Shown: in pieces, positions 23,955 to 34,264 of the stretch
How positions within the stretch are numbered: the first letter of the stretch is position 1
Layout of the letters: each line of letters starts with the position of its first letter
Virus record (IMG/VR): IMGVR_UViG_3300046694_000136
Span: 1-64,000 of that record
Direction: 5' to 3' (one strand)
Length of the DNA stretch: 64,000 bases
DNA from: a virus
Notes under the pieces: generated by a model
What the model was told of the DNA's origin: nothing
What the model saw: only the letters and a program-made list of their open reading frames with translations
Database searches by the model: none
Translations under genes and position numbers: made by a program

Positions 23955-26120
23955 TCAGCGTGCAAGAGGACGGATGAACAGACGAGACAAGTCACCGATC
24001 ACACTGTCGTTCAGCTTAGCTGCAATGTTGTCAGCACGGAAGCTCTGCTCAACACCCAAGATAGCTTGAGAGATCTGACGATTCAAACGAGCGTACTTCA
24101 GAACAGTGTCCAGGTAATCCAAACCGCCGATACGAGAAGCCATGTTAGTCCAAGGACTGTCATCGTTCAGGATGGTGTTAACAACTGCCGCCGGGTTGGT
24201 CAAATCCGCAATACCGATCGAACGGTCAATTGGAATGGTAACCAACGACTCCAAGTCTACCCAGTTAGCAGTAACCGACAAGTTCAATGGCTTACGGTCA
24301 CGTGTCCAACCAGCAGGACCTTCACCAAAGGTAAACTGCATGCTTTCACACATTGCAGTCCGCATGATCTGACGAGACTTGCAGAACACCCTGTGGTAGA
24401 AAGGTGTGGTGTAAGTGGAACCACCTGTGGTGAAACCAGCAACCATGGTTACCAAGATGGAGAACGGAACAAAGATCTTGGTAATGATCTCGAACGGGTG
24501 AGCGTAGTTGCAACGGAAGTTGAACTGGTAGCTTTCCCGGTGAAGACTAGCCGAAGACTCAGCCCAGTGGTTAGGGATCTTGACGTAAGCGTTACCCGCC
24601 AATGCCAGAGGAATGTTCCCGATCACTGTACCGGACAAGGCACCAATAGCACCTTCTTTGATCGTGTTGATAATCCCATCGATCAGAACGTTACCGATGT
24701 TACCGCCGGCTACGTCGAAACGGAAGTCGTTGGCAGAACGAACCAAGTTGTTGAACTTATCAGCCAATGGCGATGGAGCACTGCTGCTACTGAAGCTGTC
24801 AGTAACCGGACCACTACCACCTTCACAACGGATAGTAATGGCGTCCATACCACCATGTACCGCCGTGTTAACCAAGTCGAAGATGTCACCCATCCATGTA
24901 CGGTTGTCTGGGTTGTCCTCGTAATAGATCTGCTGACCCCCCGCCACGTTAGGATCTGCTCCGGTGGTAGTTCCGGGACGACCTTGTGTTTCATTGGGGT
25001 TAGTGCTCGTAGTGGGCTGAGTGAACTGGTTAGCGGCATCCATGCCGGCGTTACCGCCAGTCGTACCGCCACCTGCCCCCATTGAAGTACCTAGACCACC
25101 CAAGCCAGTTTCAGCGTTGTTGATGTTCTGGTAAGCTTTCTGGTCGAGGTAAGCACTGTCCTGCTCAACGTACAGGCCTTCATCATCACCGCGGTACTTA
25201 CCAACGGTGTTCATCTCTTTCTCGATGTAGTCCTGAGAAGGATTGCCAGAGATAACCCCTTGGTCAAAGGTTACTTCTTCAAGGATCTGTCTTGCTCGGT
25301 TAAGCTTCTGATCTACTGTCTGGATACTTGGGTCGTTATCCATCTCAGCCAAACGGTTCAGCAGTACCCGATGCTTACGAGCACCTTTACCCAAGAAGCG
25401 CATCAGGTCGAACGTACCATCACTGTTAAACGTATCAGGCGCCAGCTTGTTAAGACTAGCCACACTGTTAGCAGCGTTGTAATCAGGCTTGAGACCGTGC
25501 AGCGGGTCTGTCTGTTCCTGAGTGCGCTTAGGGAGCACTGGGTCGATATAACCCGACTTAACCATCAGGTCGTTCAGTACGCCTGTGGCCGCCATGGTAA
25601 ACGCACCCATCGCAGGCTTAGCAGTCCAGAACTGGTGACGAGGTGATTCAGCCAAGAAAGCAATAAACTGTGTACTGATACTAATCAACTGCATCGGCCA
25701 GAATGCAATGGAACCCAATGCCTGACCCATGTAGAACGCTGGCCCCGGTGCCCGACCTTTGTTAGCAATGATCGCAGCTGTCGGGGAGAACATATTCGTA
25801 ACGAAGCTGAGTACCCCTGCAAACTGAGCGGTACACGGAGTAATGGTTACCGTAGTAACGTTGTTCTCGAAGATCTCTTTGTACATGCCACCGAATGAAC
25901 CCTCTTCACTCACCATCAACCGTCCATAACGAGGATCAGTTGCGGGGTCCCATTGAGAAATGGGGTTGAAGTAACGGTTGTCGCCCATGGCACTACTGAA
26001 TACGTTGAAGTACTTATCCCAATCCAATATTTCCAAAATCTGGGTAGGTGCTACACCTCCCGTCAAAAGCCTGAAAGACTTTGTGACAATATCCCGGTCT
26101 CTCGTAGATACCTTCGCCAT
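23955..26120 (-). CDS. Probable virion structural protein, tail-associated (721 aa)
   Basis: Leftward ATG 26118-26120, with AAGGATTTC upstream. It lies directly downstream of the tape-measure-like gene but behind the terminator at 26150. Residues about 95-185 hold hydrophobic helices (LSFVTNMFSPTAAIIANK and following). A Gly/Thr/Asn-rich disordered linker covers about 340-410, and the C-terminal 250 residues look compact. There is also a hydrophobic segment FVPFSILVTMVAGFTTGG. By gene order it corresponds to the phiKZ 182 region, whose products are virion proteins. No catalytic motif seen. Confidence 0.8.
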   Translation of the reverse strand: MAKVSTRDRDIVTKSFRLLTGGVAPTQILEILDWDKYFNVFSSAMGDNRYFNPISQWDPATDPRYGRLMVSEEGSFGGMYKEIFENNVTTVTITPCTAQFAGVLSFVTNMFSPTAAIIANKGRAPGPAFYMGQALGSIAFWPMQLISISTQFIAFLAESPRHQFWTAKPAMGAFTMAATGVLNDLMVKSGYIDPVLPKRTQEQTDPLHGLKPDYNAANSVASLNKLAPDTFNSDGTFDLMRFLGKGARKHRVLLNRLAEMDNDPSIQTVDQKLNRARQILEEVTFDQGVISGNPSQDYIEKEMNTVGKYRGDDEGLYVEQDSAYLDQKAYQNINNAETGLGGLGTSMGAGGGTTGGNAGMDAANQFTQPTTSTNPNETQGRPGTTTGADPNVAGGQQIYYEDNPDNRTWMGDIFDLVNTAVHGGMDAITIRCEGGSGPVTDSFSSSSAPSPLADKFNNLVRSANDFRFDVAGGNIGNVLIDGIINTIKEGAIGALSGTVIGNIPLALAGNAYVKIPNHWAESSASLHRESYQFNFRCNYAHPFEIITKIFVPFSILVTMVAGFTTGGSTYTTPFYHRVFCKSRQIMRTAMCESMQFTFGEGPAGWTRDRKPLNLSVTANWVDLESLVTIPIDRSIGIADLTNPAAVVNTILNDDSPWTNMASRIGGLDYLDTVLKYARLNRQISQAILGVEQSFRADNIAAKLNDSVIGDLSRLFIRPLAR

Positions 26121-26149
26121 AAAAAGAAATCCTTCAGAATGAAAAAGAA

Positions 26150-26173
26150 AAGAGGGGACGTTACTCCCCTCTT
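26150..26173 (-). terminator. Rho-independent terminator of the tape-measure gene
   Basis: An 8-bp stem, AAGAGGGG / CCCCTCTT, is followed, on the minus strand, by TTTCTTTTTC. It ends leftward transcription of the 2682-aa gene 14 bases after its stop codon and separates it from the 721-aa gene. Confidence 0.82.
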
Positions 26174-26186
26174 AACACTTACAGCT

Positions 26187-29100
26187 TTAGTTCATCGACA
26201 CGTACCCATCCTTGTCACCACCGCCACTACTGCTCTTAGCGATAGTGTTACCTTCTTGAGCTGTCTTGACCAAGATCGCGAGCAACTGTTTAACCTCGTC
26301 GTCCGATTTCTTGTTCTGACCCACTATGTCCTTCAACCCAGACAACAGATCATTAACGACAGAACCGTCATGACCAGCCGCAGCGTTCCGTCGCTGGTTG
26401 GCATCGTATCCTTCCGGAGTCGCCTGAGGTTGCGGACCACGAGGGTCTTTAGGCAGAGGAAGGCCGGTGAGGTTAGGCTTACCTTGGAACTCGTCGTCAG
26501 GTTCACCCACACCTTCAGGCGCTTTAGGTTCACCCACTGGAGGAGGCGGAGGAGTAGGCATGGTCCTAGGTTGCTGTGGTACCTGTGGCTGTGCAGCTGG
26601 TGCTTCTGCCGCAGGCTCGCCAGTAGGAGCAGAACCACCCGGTTGCTGAGTAGGCTGTACCATCCCGCCACCTGCACCCGTTGTATCCTGTCCATTAGGT
26701 TGAGTCCCACCACTGGCTTGCAAGAACTTCTCAGCAGCCCCAGGTGTTTTAAACCCAGCGTGGATGTGACCACCCGTACCAATCGCAGTCTTCACCATGT
26801 ACTCGTTAATAACCGAATACTCCGACGGCGACAACCCAGCGCCGCGCATGATCTCAGTAACAATAGCTACAGCACGCTGACTTCCTTGAGCGCCCATTGT
26901 TAACGTAAAATCGGCAGCCAACCCTTTAGGGTGCAATCCCTTAGACCCTTTCTCAACATGGTAGCGGTCATTCAGTGCAGTAAATCGATTGAATCCAGGG
27001 ACTCGAGACTGAATGATTTTGCACAACGCTTCCAAGCCAGGGTGATGCGCTCCGCCACCAGTAGTTTCTTCACTCTTGAGAATGAGTCCGCTACCAGCAC
27101 CTGTGTTGGTGTAGTTGCCCTCGGTACCGTAGTTGGCAAAGTCACTGCCACCTTGAGGAGTACCTGAGTAAGCCCCACCTCCACCACCAGCAGGACCACC
27201 AGTATAAGCAGGCGCTCCTGTTGCTCCACCACCGTAGCTAGCCGGGGTCTTCATTTCAGAAGGACCAGTGCTCCCGTACATCTCAGTAGGAGTCTGGCTA
27301 CCCGAGTTCTCGGCCAAGAACTTATCGTCAGCACCCAAGGTTTTCTCTTGGATCTGTTTCAGATAGTCCATGTACAAGGCGTAACGCTTCTGCATATCCG
27401 GGAGTGCATTACCTCCGTTCAACCCAGCAGCAGCCTTACCGAAGTCACCGTCCTCAGAGATACCCCGCAACAGCTTGGAGTTCTTAAAGAAGGCAACTGC
27501 TACTTGTGCCATTACGTTTGGATCGGTACTCAGTAGTTCTGGCTTGTTGACCAGATCAATCCCCAGCTCCTTACCGTACTTCTCGTAGTTGGCTCGGCCA
27601 GTGAGTTGTACCATCCCTCGACCCCGGTACTTGTAACCATCACCCGGATCTTTGTTACCAAGGGACGCACCTTTACCACCACCGTAAACAGTGTTGGCAA
27701 TCTCGACCTCACCCATCGCGATCAGTTGCTTGGCTTGATCAATGGAGCGCACTTCCTTAAACACTTTCATCAGCTGTTCAGGAGTGGAGTACTTCATATT
27801 CTCCACAGTACGTTTGTAGCCACCCGTTTCGTAGTTAGTCAAAGCCAACATCTCAGCGATTGCTCGCGGATCTGTAAAGCCCTGCTTCATCATCTCACGG
27901 ATAACCAACTGTTCCGCCAGTTTCTTCGGAACAGATACACCACTGTCCTTACCTTGTTGGGCTGTTACACCCGACATGTCCAAGTGATCCGTACTACTAT
28001 CACCCGACATTGGTTGGAAGCCAAACTGGTTCTCAGGTGTTTTGAACGCGCCATTCAAACCGGAGATGTTGCCAGCTGGAGAACCGTTGGTACTGAACTG
28101 CCCACCTCGCATTGCATCGGCTCCAGTCTTGAACTGGGACGCATCTTGAGTGTTGGCGTACTTCTCGGTAAACCCACCGCCGGTCTTGTGAGGACTGATG
28201 GCATTAGCCCATGTTTGTGCGTTCGTTTTCCCTGCTTCCATTTCAGGGTCTTTCAAACGAGCGGTCACAGAGGCTTCGCTCAGGATCTGCAACATCTTGT
28301 CGACTTTATCCGAGCGATCAGGAGACGATCCGTCTTTAAACGGAGCAGCTCTGACATACCAGATACTGGTGATCAAACCAGCACCTACTTCTACCTTCGA
28401 ATCTACCAGCGCTTTAGCAATCTCATACCGTGCAGTGACCGAGAGTGATTTCCATACCACACCTGGACGACCTTTACGGTACTTGGCGACTTGGATCATG
28501 TAGTTCGTCAATACCGGAAGGAAACGGTCTTTGAACCACAGACACCAAGTTGGCGCATAGCCGGGCTCAGTTCGGAATGCATCTTTGAACTGAGGGAAGA
28601 GATCACCAATCTGACCAGTGAACTCTGCGGTATCCCCGTTAACTTTGAAATACTGTTCGCAATAGCGTTCGAGCTTAAGCACAGCCTCTACACGCCAAGG
28701 GATGTTCTCATCGTTACCATAGGCCGCCAAACGGATAGCCGTGAGCATGTCGATCGGACGACCGTCAGGGAGCATGTCCTTGACGAAGATCTCAGCAATG
28801 GCAGTACCCGCTTTGTACGCTTCGTTAAGCTTACCGATTTCACCCTGAACCTCATTCAACCTAGACTCAGCTTTGCTTCTACCAAACCAACCCTCAAATT
28901 CAGCATTAGGGTCACGCAGTTTGGTTTCCAGTCGAACCTTCTCCTGTTGCAGGGCTTCAACGCTAGCCCCTTTAACAGTCTCAACCGCAGCAAGTGGTTC
29001 AACACCAGCCAAACGGTCAGCGGTATCCGAGTTCTCCTTCAACTCAGTCAGATAGTTGTTAACCCGGATGATCGTAGTTTCACGTTCCAGGATTGGGTTT

Positions 29101-32100
29101 TCAGGATCTACCTTAGCAGTAATGGTGTACGGGAAAGGAACCAACAGACTGATAGCTTCATGAGTCTGCTTAGCCACTCGGTAGACATCACCGTTGCGCA
29201 GCTTGTCGTAGTCTTTGAGAGACTTGATCTTGACGACGTCCAAGCAGGCCATATACGTCATGAATACTGGCTTGAATCGACCGTTAAACCAAGACAGGGC
29301 ATCACTCACCCCTTTCTTGTCCGGAATAGTCCCAGTGAGCATTTGAACAACTTTGTCAATGGGAGCACTCTGCGACAGACTAGCCTTACCGTTACCTATC
29401 ACTACATACTCGGTCAACATCTCCTCAATTTGCAGAAGCTTCTCAGCCAGATCACCGTTAGGGTCAGAAAGACCGTACTGGGTCATGCGAATCAGGAACT
29501 GTCTAGGCTGCATGGCTTTAACCAACTGCCAACTCTTGTACATAGTCCCGCCAACAATCGCGGCACCAACAGCAACAGGAGCTGACAACAACCCACCGAT
29601 CACAGCAGGCAATGCACGGAGACCAGCCATCGCCATGGAACCAACCGTTCCACCGCCACCGATACCCATCCACTTGAGTGCAGTCAAGCCCATCTGACCA
29701 ACGCCAATAGCAGTAACTGCGTTACCGGCGTAATCCAGAGTCTGACCCATCCCGCTGTCTTTATCGATGTAACCAGCTTCCATCGCTGCGTTAGCCGCGG
29801 AGCTGATCCCTAGACCCAGACCAACCTTACCGAGACCACCGCCCAGACCACCCAGTACCCCACCAGGACCACCACCAATACCACCGGCTTTAATCAAGGC
29901 AACGATACCACTACCGATAGCACCAATCCCTGTCAGTAGTTTAGGGAACGTCCGTAGACCGAAGGACGCAAAGCTGAACAGAGTGCTCAAGCCTCTCCAG
30001 AGGATCCCGCTGGTGAAGAAGCTAGTCAGTTGCCCAATACCAGTAGCAATGCCACCGATCATGGAGCCTATCATCGCAAAGAGACCTTTAGGACGTTCCT
30101 TCTGCTCCTGACCTCTTTGTTCACCGAAGCCAAAGTTCTTGGCGATCTCGATGATAGCGTCTTGAACTTCTTCCTCCTTCTTCATGTACTCTTTGTTCTT
30201 CTTGTCCGCCAGCGAGTTCAAACGATCAGGGTCGTTGGTATCAGCCGGTTTATCAGCCTCTTCCCCGTTCATCTCTTTCTGACGGTCTTCATAACGCTTA
30301 CGGTACTTCTCCACCTCATCAGCCATGAGCGGGAAGCGCTTCTTCATATCGTCGTAATCCCGCTTGAAGATCCACGTCCGAGGAGGTGCATCATCAGGAG
30401 CGTCAGCAGGAGTGATGATAGGCTTAGGCGGTTCTGCTTCAGGACCCCCTTCCGGAGTAGGAGTCTTGAACGGCATCGGTCCTACGAAATCAGGAGCAGG
30501 GGTTTGACGACGCAACTTAAGAAGCTTACGACGTGCTACCAGATCTTCTTCCGACTCTTTAGGCGTTCCGTCCATTGCCTCTGGGTTAACAGGAACCGTG
30601 ATATCACTTTCCGGTGTAGGGAAAGGACCCGGTGCAGGAGGACCCATGACTGGAGCAGGGATAGGTGCATCAGGATCCGTTGGAGGAACATACCCCTCGT
30701 AACCCCAGTGACTCAGCAGCAAGTTGTAGATGCGGTCAACCGCACTCACGATAGGGGTGTAGTCAGCCTTCAAGGCTCCCTTCCCTTTGTCCATCGCTTT
30801 CTTGGCCCAAGGCATTGCGTGTTCCTTAGCCTTGTTGAAAAGATCGAGACCCCACTTCTTAGCTACCTGAGCGCCTTTACCCAGTTTGTTGATGTTCAAA
30901 CCCATCGAGGTCTTCAGGCCAGCGTCGTACTCTTCTTCCGTAATGAGCACACTGCCATTCTTGTCGTAGACTGCACCAGTGATCTCGTTCCAACCACTGA
31001 TCGAGACGAAGTTACCGTCACTGTCTTTGACGTAGTAATGACCTTTACTGAAACGGTTACCGTAGAGGGCAGGTTCACTCTCACCTTCCACGTACACATC
31101 CATTTGGTAGAACCGCTCAGCGACCTTACCCATCATCCCTTTAATACGACCAACTGGATCAAACCACTTGAAGGCTTTAACCATCAGGTCACGGACTTTA
31201 CTTAACCCAGCCAAGAAGACTTCCTTGTTGTCTTCAGTGAAGAGTTTGTTAGCCAAACGTTTAGCACCAATAACGGTGTTGTTCGACAAGTCCATCACAG
31301 CGCCTGTGATGGCATCCCACGTATCAATCGCCTTACCGGTAAGCTGATCGTAGTAATCGCCACGACGGAGCTTCCAGGCCTCCAGGATCGGTATATCAGA
31401 CCCTTCCTCGTAAAGGTCTTGGTCATCCATTGCTTTACGAGCCAATGCCATGGAACGGAACTTCCCGTAAGCCATTGCCACTGCAATACCGCCACCTGCA
31501 ATAGCCGCTGCTTTAGGGTTGTAGATCGCCATACCAGCCAAACCACCCAACAGTCCACCCAGTACCAGCGGTTCGTGTTTGAGGAGGGTATCCATGCCCT
31601 TGTTGAAGATGTCCTTGAAGCTGGTTTGTTTCAGGCGATCCAGAATCGAGAGCTTCTCAGCCTTGACTTCAGCACTTTCTGTTTCGTCCAACTTATCTTC
31701 AGCCGCTACAGTCTTGGCTTCCAAGATCTTCAACAACGTACCGTTCCGGTCAGTTGCCAAAGTCACCAAGGTTTCCAGCTGAGCGTTAGTACGGTCAATC
31801 CGCTCACCCAGCTTATCGACGTAAGAGCCGATGTTGGTAGAACGGCCGTCCAACAGAGTCGACTTGGTGTTCTCAGCTACCTGATCCATCGAAGCTTTCA
31901 TAGCCTTCATGGTTTCCTGGAACTCATCCGGAGCATCAGGACCTGTTACGTCAGGGGTAGGTTTAGGACCTATAGGAGCGACGTCAGCATCAGGGGTAGG
32001 GAAAGGGTTGCCAAAGGAACGCGTGCGGCGGTACGGCTCTGCCTGAGGGTCAGGACGGGTGATACGCTTGTTCGGGTCGTTAACGAACTGTTGGAACAGC

Positions 32101-34235
32101 TCCCAGACCTTATCCTCGTCCATCCGATCACGACCATACTCAGTCTTGGTCATTCCCCATTCTTTCATCAGGTCATGATAGCCGCTGTTCCGTGCGACAT
32201 CGATGTTACCTGCCAAGTCAGGAGCGAAGTTACCCAAACGGATCGCTTCATCAATGATCTTAGCCGCCAGTTCCCGACCAGACTCAGTTGGGAGGTAGGT
32301 AAGCTTGGCTTTACGCTGAACGTGGTCACCTTCCTTGAACTCATCGAAGATCTCATCCGTGATCCCGAAGTTACGTTGCATCAATCCACGGATCTCAGCA
32401 GCGTCGTTAGGGTTAAGGTGAGGAAGCTCCATGTAGTTGTACGGACTGAACCCTTTCTTACGGTCTGCCTGCTTAGCCATTTCCATAGCCAAAGCGTTAG
32501 CAGCCGATTCAGTCAGCTCCTTATTGGGATCCAACTGCTTAGAAGTACGCAATGCCATGTCAGCATAGTTACGGAAGTCGTTCTGCTGAAAGGTACGGTT
32601 AAACGCATCCGATACCTTTTGACGATGGTCGATCAACTTACCCCGAACATAGTCGTAAGACCGTGCTTTAAGGGTGTCATCACCAGTACGGATCTTTTCC
32701 AGACTCAGTTCAATCGCGCCCAGCAAAGCAGGGATTGCTTCGTTAAGGGTACGGGAGTCCTGACGACGCCAGACCTCAGCCTCAAAGTTATCCTTCAAGG
32801 TACGACGTTGCAGGTTGTACTGAGTAGCGGTGCTGGAGTACATGTCGTCCAACACAGCAGATGTACCCTTGTTGACCGCATTGCGGGCAAAGGTCTTCAT
32901 CTTCCACTCGTACTTACCCATTGGTTTACCTTCGCCAGTGTGCTGGTCCAGGTAATCCTCGTACGTCATGTCGTCGTCTTGATAGAAATCATTCTTGTTG
33001 AAATCCACCAAGGTGTTAGCCATACCTTCAAGGTTAGCCAACCCGTAGTTCGTCACGTTACCCAAGTCTTCCAGACGAATGTAAGCATCTTCTGCTTTCT
33101 TCGCTGCTTCAGGGAAACGTTTCTTAAGCTTGTCCAGCGCAGCTTTCGCTTTACCGGTACGGAGCAGTCTAGGAAGGCTGCTAATGAACATACCAGCGGC
33201 AGCGTTACCCATCATGCTACCGAAGTTGAAGTCCATCCCCTCGGTCATCTCAAGGGCCATGCGGAGGCTGCTGGCAATCTCACCAACACTACCTACTGCA
33301 TCACTGCGAGCTGATTTACCAAAACGCTCACTGAAGTAATCCGCAACGCCACCGAACTGTCCTTTAACAGTAGTGAACACCGAGTCACGAATGCTCTTCT
33401 TAGCCGCTTGACTGTGAGTGGTCTTCTCGTAATCAGACTTAGCCGAGTTAGTCGCAATAGCTTTCAACTCACGGATGATGCGGTGGTTGGAAGCTTCTTG
33501 GAACTTGTAGTACTTGCTATCGGTCAAGAACGAACGAGCAGCCAGAGTCAAACGCATGGCATCGTTACGAGCCTGTACCTTGCGCTGGTAATCCAGGATC
33601 CCTTCCAAGAGCATGTTGCTCCGGACGAGTTGCTGGTTCATGACGGTCAGGCCACCGATGGTACGACCACCAATCTCTGCCATCATACCAATCTGTGCAT
33701 TACCAACATCTACTGCTGTTTCACGCTCAGCGATAGAGTTAGCGCCCGCTTGGTCGACGACGTCATTAACTTCGCCTTCCTCAACGGTTTGCATGGAGTC
33801 AGGGGTGTCGCTACGGTTACCTCCAGTGTTCTCCCAGCTGCTGTAATCGTTCTTACTGAACTCGATTAAACCGCCGGCGATTTTATTAGGAAAGGATTTC
33901 TGAAGCCTTTCACCCGCACGTCTGGCCAGATACTGAAGGTCGTCCATCGACCCGTGGATCTCGCCCTGTAACTCTCGGGTCAGTTCACGACGCTTACGGT
34001 TCAGTTGGTCCAGTGTATTGAAGGCACGGGTCCAAGTTTTTGGAAGCACCATCTTCAGGGTATCGATACGAGCATCCGTATCCCCAACGGTCTTTTCTAC
34101 GACGCCAGACAGAAAGCCAGTAGCAAAAGATCGGATGAAACCATGCTTCTCTGCTTTATCAAAATCTGAATCGAAGTCAATATCCCCATCAAAGGGATCA
34201 TTGCCCCAATCATAGTTGCCAACGTCATCAGCCAT
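26187..34235 (-). CDS. Tape-measure-like virion protein with two cell-wall-degrading domains (2682 aa)
   Basis: Leftward ATG 34233-34235 with AAAGAGAATAACC upstream. This is the largest gene in the window. It has long helical regions (1-900), Pro-rich linkers, and two Gly/Ala-rich hydrophobic stretches (one near residues 870-930, one near 1380-1600), typical of tail tape-measure proteins. Residues about 2100-2300 resemble GH19 chitinase-like muramidases (ALTNYETGGYKRT, YKYRGRGMVQLTGRANYEKYG). Residues about 2420-2495 have an M15-like Zn peptidase pattern, HPKGLAADF and GGHIHAGF. phiKZ gp181-like proteins in this position are virion-associated lytic proteins. Expected role: local cell-wall opening during DNA ejection. 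Confidence 0.88.
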   Translation of the reverse strand: MADDVGNYDWGNDPFDGDIDFDSDFDKAEKHGFIRSFATGFLSGVVEKTVGDTDARIDTLKMVLPKTWTRAFNTLDQLNRKRRELTRELQGEIHGSMDDLQYLARRAGERLQKSFPNKIAGGLIEFSKNDYSSWENTGGNRSDTPDSMQTVEEGEVNDVVDQAGANSIAERETAVDVGNAQIGMMAEIGGRTIGGLTVMNQQLVRSNMLLEGILDYQRKVQARNDAMRLTLAARSFLTDSKYYKFQEASNHRIIRELKAIATNSAKSDYEKTTHSQAAKKSIRDSVFTTVKGQFGGVADYFSERFGKSARSDAVGSVGEIASSLRMALEMTEGMDFNFGSMMGNAAAGMFISSLPRLLRTGKAKAALDKLKKRFPEAAKKAEDAYIRLEDLGNVTNYGLANLEGMANTLVDFNKNDFYQDDDMTYEDYLDQHTGEGKPMGKYEWKMKTFARNAVNKGTSAVLDDMYSSTATQYNLQRRTLKDNFEAEVWRRQDSRTLNEAIPALLGAIELSLEKIRTGDDTLKARSYDYVRGKLIDHRQKVSDAFNRTFQQNDFRNYADMALRTSKQLDPNKELTESAANALAMEMAKQADRKKGFSPYNYMELPHLNPNDAAEIRGLMQRNFGITDEIFDEFKEGDHVQRKAKLTYLPTESGRELAAKIIDEAIRLGNFAPDLAGNIDVARNSGYHDLMKEWGMTKTEYGRDRMDEDKVWELFQQFVNDPNKRITRPDPQAEPYRRTRSFGNPFPTPDADVAPIGPKPTPDVTGPDAPDEFQETMKAMKASMDQVAENTKSTLLDGRSTNIGSYVDKLGERIDRTNAQLETLVTLATDRNGTLLKILEAKTVAAEDKLDETESAEVKAEKLSILDRLKQTSFKDIFNKGMDTLLKHEPLVLGGLLGGLAGMAIYNPKAAAIAGGGIAVAMAYGKFRSMALARKAMDDQDLYEEGSDIPILEAWKLRRGDYYDQLTGKAIDTWDAITGAVMDLSNNTVIGAKRLANKLFTEDNKEVFLAGLSKVRDLMVKAFKWFDPVGRIKGMMGKVAERFYQMDVYVEGESEPALYGNRFSKGHYYVKDSDGNFVSISGWNEITGAVYDKNGSVLITEEEYDAGLKTSMGLNINKLGKGAQVAKKWGLDLFNKAKEHAMPWAKKAMDKGKGALKADYTPIVSAVDRIYNLLLSHWGYEGYVPPTDPDAPIPAPVMGPPAPGPFPTPESDITVPVNPEAMDGTPKESEEDLVARRKLLKLRRQTPAPDFVGPMPFKTPTPEGGPEAEPPKPIITPADAPDDAPPRTWIFKRDYDDMKKRFPLMADEVEKYRKRYEDRQKEMNGEEADKPADTNDPDRLNSLADKKNKEYMKKEEEVQDAIIEIAKNFGFGEQRGQEQKERPKGLFAMIGSMIGGIATGIGQLTSFFTSGILWRGLSTLFSFASFGLRTFPKLLTGIGAIGSGIVALIKAGGIGGGPGGVLGGLGGGLGKVGLGLGISSAANAAMEAGYIDKDSGMGQTLDYAGNAVTAIGVGQMGLTALKWMGIGGGGTVGSMAMAGLRALPAVIGGLLSAPVAVGAAIVGGTMYKSWQLVKAMQPRQFLIRMTQYGLSDPNGDLAEKLLQIEEMLTEYVVIGNGKASLSQSAPIDKVVQMLTGTIPDKKGVSDALSWFNGRFKPVFMTYMACLDVVKIKSLKDYDKLRNGDVYRVAKQTHEAISLLVPFPYTITAKVDPENPILERETTIIRVNNYLTELKENSDTADRLAGVEPLAAVETVKGASVEALQQEKVRLETKLRDPNAEFEGWFGRSKAESRLNEVQGEIGKLNEAYKAGTAIAEIFVKDMLPDGRPIDMLTAIRLAAYGNDENIPWRVEAVLKLERYCEQYFKVNGDTAEFTGQIGDLFPQFKDAFRTEPGYAPTWCLWFKDRFLPVLTNYMIQVAKYRKGRPGVVWKSLSVTARYEIAKALVDSKVEVGAGLITSIWYVRAAPFKDGSSPDRSDKVDKMLQILSEASVTARLKDPEMEAGKTNAQTWANAISPHKTGGGFTEKYANTQDASQFKTGADAMRGGQFSTNGSPAGNISGLNGAFKTPENQFGFQPMSGDSSTDHLDMSGVTAQQGKDSGVSVPKKLAEQLVIREMMKQGFTDPRAIAEMLALTNYETGGYKRTVENMKYSTPEQLMKVFKEVRSIDQAKQLIAMGEVEIANTVYGGGKGASLGNKDPGDGYKYRGRGMVQLTGRANYEKYGKELGIDLVNKPELLSTDPNVMAQVAVAFFKNSKLLRGISEDGDFGKAAAGLNGGNALPDMQKRYALYMDYLKQIQEKTLGADDKFLAENSGSQTPTEMYGSTGPSEMKTPASYGGGATGAPAYTGGPAGGGGGAYSGTPQGGSDFANYGTEGNYTNTGAGSGLILKSEETTGGGAHHPGLEALCKIIQSRVPGFNRFTALNDRYHVEKGSKGLHPKGLAADFTLTMGAQGSQRAVAIVTEIMRGAGLSPSEYSVINEYMVKTAIGTGGHIHAGFKTPGAAEKFLQASGGTQPNGQDTTGAGGGMVQPTQQPGGSAPTGEPAAEAPAAQPQVPQQPRTMPTPPPPPVGEPKAPEGVGEPDDEFQGKPNLTGLPLPKDPRGPQPQATPEGYDANQRRNAAAGHDGSVVNDLLSGLKDIVGQNKKSDDEVKQLLAILVKTAQEGNTIAKSSSGGGDKDGYVSMN

Positions 34236-34264
34236 GTTGGTTATTCTCTTTAAAGGATAAAGTA

